Of a DNA stretch of 64,000 nucleotides, positions 59,100-64,000 are shown one piece after another. This DNA is from Sanghuangporus weigelae (taxonomy: Eukaryota > Basidiomycota > Agaricomycetes > Hymenochaetales > Hymenochaetaceae), in contig CP137321.1 of the NCBI GenBank assembly GCA_033182465.1, positions 1,178,001 through 1,242,000 of the forward strand, in the 5' to 3' direction. Position numbers and translations under genes: made by a program. The notes beneath the pieces were generated by a model. The model was not told the DNA's origin and searched no databases. It saw only the letters and a list, made by a program, of their open reading frames with translations. Each line of letters opens with the position of its first letter. The stretch's first letter is position 1.

Positions 59100-60170
59100 C
59101 CAGACCAGATGGACAAACATAAGAGATATTATCCAATTACCGGAGCCGATGTCATCAAAAATCCCTCAGCAGGTGCCTGAATCTTGCCCCGTTGGAAATT
59201 TGTGACGCGTTGCAGGTGCCATTTGTTGAGTCCAATGTACTTTCTTTGTCTTGGTACAGTACAAGACGTACACGACCTTGATGAAAATGGCCCAAATACT
59301 TTTTCAATACTTGCGCACTATGTTTACACGGAGAATGTTTCGGATTGGTTGACAAAGGCCAAAGATGCAAGACGGTCACCGATCGTTACCGACAGATAAA
59401 CGTCTTCAATGATGTCAGCAAAGTCGTGAGCATCTGACATTTCGGCGGGTCACTCAAGGTCACTCACCGAGAACTTTGCGGCTTCTTTATCCAGCCGAAA
59501 ACACGAGGCCAATAGGAGCTAACAACACACCATCTAAGCGAATGAAGGAATTTCTAAAAGGATATTGTTTTGGGAACGTGTCGCCAAGAGCGGCCAAAGC
59601 GGATCTGAAGGTGACCAAGTCGATTTTACGAGGTAAGAGAGCAGTGTGAGTACTCCCAGGCGCTGGCAAGGTCGAACAGCACATAAAATACCGACGGCTG
59701 GGGAACTTGTTCTCGCAATCACCTGCGGCCACCTGGCTGGAGAAGCTCGCTACTACGTAGTAAGTGGATGGCTTCTGAAAGGCAAATTTGCAATCAAAAT
59801 GCACAGCTTTACGTGCGTCACAGGCTTGGGGAAAGCTGCGTATCCTGATGTTTCAACATCTGAAACGCCGTAAAGTCTGGCCTCAGGGACGACGATAGAA
59901 TGAATACTTGCGGGATGAGCAAACCGGACAAGTAATCGAGGCGGCTTACCATTTTAGTCCATTTCTGAGATGTATCCAGCCGCGGACTCAGAGGACGCCG
60001 TTGTATCGGCAAGCGACATGGAGAAATTGATAACATCGGAGGAGATTAGACCCACTCCACCGGAAGTTACCAGCGCTCTGTTCATTTTCGCTTGTGCGGC
60101 GGGGGTTGCGTCTACCAGTCGCGTACCTGGTTTTGTCACTGTCAGGGCACAGAAACACCTACGATGCTGA
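59100..60170 (-). other. Unresolved locus with spliceable open frames on both strands
   Basis: On the minus strand a GTAAAG donor near 59812 and a GCCTTTCAG acceptor near 59781 join LYGVSDVETSGYAAFPKPVT(H) in phase to a 98-codon open frame containing KPSTYYVVASFSSQVAAGDC and TFRSALAALGDTFPKQYPFR. Further strong donors occur (GTGAGT near 59468, GTAAGC near 59950), and DFADIIEDVYLSVTIGDRLA is open downstream. On the plus strand MDKHKRYYPITGADVIKNPS (ATG 59110) can be spliced to VQDVHDLDENGPNTFSILAH. Neither set is recognised. A minus-strand gene upstream of AP-3 mu is my slight preference, but a decayed gene cannot be excluded. Confidence 0.3.
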
Positions 60171-60892
60171 AACTGAAACTGATATCCTACACTTGCACAG
60201 CCAGAAGCACGACCAAGCGTATTAGTATTTTCTGCCTAAATGTAGCTGAATGAAGGAGGAATAATATTAAGATGATACATCAGACAGTCGGCGGACGGGC
60301 CGAATGCCGAGGCAATGCTGATTTGGCGAAAGCACGTAAAATATTGGGCATATGCGCAACCGGTGGAAGTGACATAGGAATACTCGACAGGAACCCGACC
60401 GATGCTTCGCATCATGAACATACAAGCGGCTGTGACTCTTGCATGCTTAACTTAAGACAAATAAGAGTCAGATTACCTAAATACATGGACGCGGAAGGGC
60501 CTGAAATGCATGCAAGCGAGAGTGAGAGCAGACAAAGAGATGCACATCGGTGCGAGGGCGATATTGATCGTCGGCGGAAGAAGAAGCAAGGGAAGGAAAT
60601 GAATAAGAGATGCCATTGAGGTGTTGAGTACGTGGAAGACGAAATTACGTACAAAAAGGTCGTGGGAAAGCGTGTGCTACACAAGGCCCTTCTCGCGGCC
60701 CAACTCGCATTTCTCTTCCACACACCTTGACCGACGACGGCGAAGGGAAGTACGCCCCTCGGTGGCATTCTGCTCTCGACTCACTCTCTTAATCTCTCTT
60801 CTCTTCCTCCCATCTCAAAGTATCTCTGCTATCTCTCTCTCTCTCCTCTTCGTCCCAGTAATTAATTCCTTACCCACCGCACCATCATCGTG
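60171..60892. promoter_or_regulatory. Probable promoter and leader of the RGS gene
   Basis: Pyrimidine-rich from about 60780 to 60880, including a CT repeat before the ATG at 60893. Such CT tracts are common before strongly used fungal starts. No defined site is claimed. Confidence 0.4.
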
Positions 60893-63067
60893 ATGCCTGA
60901 AAACAACGAACAAAGCGCAGGACAGGCTACGTCCTCTCATATGATGAAGACTACAAAGCGTGGTCGGCCTTTTCTCAAGGTGAGTAGCTCTCTCTTTTTC
61001 ACGACATCCGAGGTGTTGATGCCTTGTGTCGTCGCGACGTGCCTTTCTTCTAGGATACGCTTGATCTGTTCGCTACTCTGGTTGTCTCGCTGGAGCTCAC
61101 AACCCACAAGCAGTTCTTCAAGACGTTCCCAAACTCTTTCACAACGTACGTATACTCCGTATTTTTACCGTTGCTCTGTTCTCATGGTTGGTCGCACAGG
61201 GATGAAGCCGCTGCAAATCTGGCAGCTTTGAAGTTTTCCCAGTCAAACCGAGGGCCTGATCCCCGCGATCCTTCGCGGATTGTGACCACAACCACGACCA
61301 CAACATTTTCGATGACGCGTGACATGGCGAAGGCGATGTGCCAACATTTCATGGACGCCCGACTTATCGAAAATGCCGCCGACAGAAATTCCAACCTATT
61401 CAAGGAGCGTGGCGTGTTCGTTCTCACTCCGAAAGGTCTCCATGTCTTGGAACGCTTCATATCGAAGAACGGAATCAGTGCGGAGCCTTTAGCAAAGGTT
61501 TTCTCGTCCCAACCAATTTGCTTAAAGCTCTTACATCTCGAGCGGCGTTCATCAGACGACGAGATCATCATTTCGCAAGCCGTTGTCACCGCCCTTTTCC
61601 GCCGCTTCGCCGGACGAAGCCCTAATTACATGCCCGATGCAAGCGTGCCGCTAGACGCATCTCAGGAATATCATGAACGATCAAAGGGTATCCCTTTGAT
61701 GGATGTCTCTGAACGGCAGCAGGCCATTCTTGGACGCAGCAATGTAAATGTGTTTAAATACTGTTTCCAAGCTGTTACTGCTCTCGAGTGGCTTTGCGAC
61801 TTCACTTCCATCGTTGGTCGTGATGAAGCCGCGGAAATGGCCGCTCATTTCGTTCGCTTCGGGTTGATAACACTGGTAAGCGACAAGCGCAAAGGCAACG
61901 ACTCGGCGATCATCTTCACAGTGCGTGGGAGTGCTCCTGCTGGCAATTCACCTGTTACGGTGCGCATCTTTCTATTCTAATTTTGATCTCGACTTGACGT
62001 GATTCGTTACATATCAGCAACAGGGAGAGTTCCGTTGCACTTCCAAGGCGATTTATCGCATTACAGATGAGGGTCGTCGCGTAGCACGCTGGGATTCACC
62101 ACACGGTCGCCATGACTCACCCAATGCGTCCACTACGAACATCTCGAAAGACGAGAGATCGTCATTGGAGAGGAAGGAGGACACCAGCGCTGCTGAGCAC
62201 ACCTACGCTACGAAATCAGACTCAACCGCGGATGCGAAGCCACAGCGCCGTGCATCGCTTTCCGAGCGGCCGGTGGATACCACTCGACGCAGTGGGAAGG
62301 AGAGCAATACCGATCGCCTCAAATACATCCTCAACGAGCCTGCAGTTCGTTCTTTATTCAGGGATTTCCTTCGCACGAACTTCTGCGAAGAGAATCTGTC
62401 TTTCTGGCTCGAAGTTGAAGATTTCAAGCGGAAGTTTAATACGACATCGAGTGCGAGGGGTGGTTCCGAATTTCGGCAAATAGGTGGTAAAGGAACGCCT
62501 GGTCAAGCGGCAATGGAGAAGCACCACGAAGGTCTTATCCAGATGGCCTTTGTCATCTACAATACGTACCTCGCCCCATCAAGCCAATGTGAACTGAATA
62601 TTGACCATGGTCTTCGAGGAGAGCTCGTTGGTTACCTCAGCCAGGTCATGACGGATATCACTGGTAAATCATTCCAAGGGCGCGTGGAACCAGAACAAGC
62701 GGCAGCGCTGAATGCTACGCAGCTTCAAATGATGATCCGGCTATACGATCGCATTCAAACTCATGTTTTCCGCTTAATGGCTACGGATTCTGTGCCCAAG
62801 GTAAAGTAGCAATCGTCTTCGGAAGAGCGATTCGGTCAATTGATTGCATTTGTGTAGTTTATCAAGACGCCTGAGTTTAAGGCCCTCAAGGCTTGGGTAG
62901 AGGATGACGGTTCTACAGATGAAGATTCTCCGGACCAAGGTCGTACGAACCCTACACTTCCGCCAGGTCTTGATGATGATGAAGTTGGTCGCGTACACGT
63001 CACGAAATCGCAGGCGGCGAACGAGCATCCTCGTCGGCCGAATGAGCGGACCACTGGCAAGCAATGA
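60893..63067 (+). CDS. Regulator of G-protein signalling, FlbA/Sst2/Thn1 type (DEP + RGS domains)
   Basis: GTPase-activating protein that switches off G-alpha signalling; homologues control hyphal growth, sporulation and pheromone response. The ATG at 60893 begins MPENNEQSAGQATSSHMMKT. The first fungal DEP-like domain runs through LDLFATLVVSLELTTHKQFF, AKAMCQHFMDARLIENAADR and NLFKERGVFVLTPKGLHVLE. A second DEP domain has CDFTSIVGRDEAAEMAAHFV and RFGLITLVSD. The RGS domain is YILNEPAVRSLFRDFLRTNF, CEENLSFWLEVEDFKRKF, then LIQMAFVIYNTYLAPSSQCE and IQTHVFRLMATDSVPKF. The acidic tail ends NERTTGKQ at TGA 63065-63067. Four introns (one near 60980-61052). The gene looks complete and closely follows FlbA architecture. 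Confidence 0.92.
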
Positions 63068-63870
63068 TTTTGTTGATGGCTAGGTCTCGCTGGTTTCGGT
63101 CTTTCTCTGGTTTTCGTGCATCATCTCTGTTTCTGCTGAGCAACTGCATTCCGTCCCCATCACAAGCGCCTGGGTCATTGCATGTGTATATGATTTTCTT
63201 TCCGATGAAGTTGTCTTCGCCGGTTCCCCTTTGCCTTCCGTCGGCCTTGTCAAAATACTAGGGTCCATGCGAATCTATCCTTTGGCCATTTCCCTCGATC
63301 TACATGTCCTCCACTTTACCTGTAATTTTACCTCTTGATACCTTACACCTCCCCAACGATTCTCAGGCAGGCATTTATGGGTTGGGAATCAATTAATATG
63401 GCATCTTTTATCGTGTCTAGCTCTCCCTTACAGTGTTCCTCTATTTGTCTGTTTCTACTTTTATCTGCTTTTTCCTTTACTCTTGAATGGTCGTGGTAGT
63501 CTGTACCAGTACGAGTAGCCGCGATCCTCAAGGTCAAGGTTGTATATGAATTTAATATCGTAGGGGAAGATGGTAATAGATCATTCTACATGAAACGTGC
63601 GTGTGCGTTGGTGTGTGTTGCGGTCGAATGAATTTTCTATATTATGAAACCGTAGCTTGGCGTTCGACAGACAGAGCTTTAACGAGGCGAGGTTTGCTGT
63701 AATCAATAGTAATCCTGCAAGGTATCTCTGTGTAAACTCTATTGAAATTCAAGCAAGTGATCTCATGCAGCCACGTGTACACTTAAGTCTGGGTGTGGGA
63801 ATCACCTGATTGTACTTGAATCACAACACATATACATTCACTTTCTTGCATTCTCAAAACTCTTGAAGTC
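63068..63870. other. Intergenic region and probable 3' UTR of the RGS gene
   Basis: About 800 bp, pyrimidine-rich at 63200-63500. No supported exon. The last 100 bp should hold the promoter of the following gene. Confidence 0.4.
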
Positions 63871-64000
63871 ATGTCCTGGCTTTTCAACTCTACTGGCGAT
63901 CCTCCCCCCCGCAGGGCCGATGAAGAACCGGCACAAGAAATGGTCACTAGTTTGATTTTGCCTTCTGACTCGGTCTTACTTTCTTCTATACAGGCTCCTG
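63871..64000 (+). CDS. 5' end of an unidentified gene (truncated by window)
   Basis: The ATG at 63871 reads MSWLFNSTGDPPPRRADEEP then AQEM. The next bases are a GTCACT donor and an intron of 51 nt to the TATACAG acceptor at 63993, after which only 7 coding bases remain. The MSWLF start with a Pro-rich acidic stretch resembles some fungal Tim23 N-termini, but this is far too short to assign. Confidence 0.5.
   Translation, partial: MSWLFNSTGDPPPRRADEEPAQEMVTSLILPSDSVLLSSIQAP

Noticed and set aside
60272-60619. 115-codon + frame before the RGS gene
   Set aside because: No splice or family evidence; it overlaps the likely promoter and leader and ends in a Lys/Arg-rich run.

Overview
The window is a gene-dense, intron-rich nuclear segment of a filamentous fungus, most likely an agaricomycete (Basidiomycota). 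The basis is: coding exons interrupted by many short introns of about 45-60 nt; an AP-3 mu, Ost2, Atf1-type bZIP and FlbA/Thn1-type RGS gene set; a glycerophosphocholine acyltransferase; and several Ser/Pro-rich proteins of a kind common in basidiomycetes. I see no tRNA, rRNA, CRISPR array, prokaryotic operon or recognisable coding transposon. Species is not assigned. Gene ends are given as CDS limits, and introns were inferred by eye from reading frame plus splice-site fit.

Layout. 1-16.5 kb is packed: a 3' part of a berberine-bridge-type FAD oxidase, a bestrophin channel, complex I NDUFV2, an EF-hand MscS channel, a large P/Q- and RGG-rich protein, proteasome PSMA1, COX15, and a Bol3-type BolA protein divergent from COX15. 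16.5-27.5 kb is sparse: an unidentified small gene, an Efm6-type methyltransferase, a Ser/Pro-rich PPxY protein, and a long gap that carries a terminal-inverted-repeat structure. 27.5-39.3 kb holds a small basic protein, the tRNA adenosine deaminase Tad1 with a pentanucleotide microsatellite in an intron, GPC1, ATP synthase subunit d, and a hexokinase flanked by two outward-facing paralogous F-box genes. 39.3-49 kb is looser, with an Atf1-like bZIP factor and a coiled-coil protein of unknown function. 49-64 kb is dense again: an HDOD/DUF3445 haem protein, a Ser-rich protein, an isochorismatase-like hydrolase, a DUF1748/mitofissin-like protein, OST2, a mitoribosomal SOD-fold protein, AP-3 mu, an unresolved locus, an RGS protein and the 5' end of one more gene.

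How the genes relate. This is not a metabolic cluster. Several genes serve mitochondria (NDUFV2, COX15, Bol3, ATP synthase d, mS42/43, the mitofissin-like protein), but they are scattered. Many neighbours are divergent with short shared upstream regions (COX15/Bol3, OST2/mS42, Efm6/Ser-rich, Tad1/small basic protein), which suggests bidirectional promoters.

The most unusual signals are in gene structure and non-coding DNA. They are a 14-nt microexon in the FAD oxidase, a 3-nt start-codon-only exon in PSMA1, three inferred GC-AG introns, the 24.6-25.2 kb inverted-repeat element, and a 35.1-35.6 kb open exon chain that could be a separate gene or an upstream part of the F-box gene. I found no convincing wholly new system.
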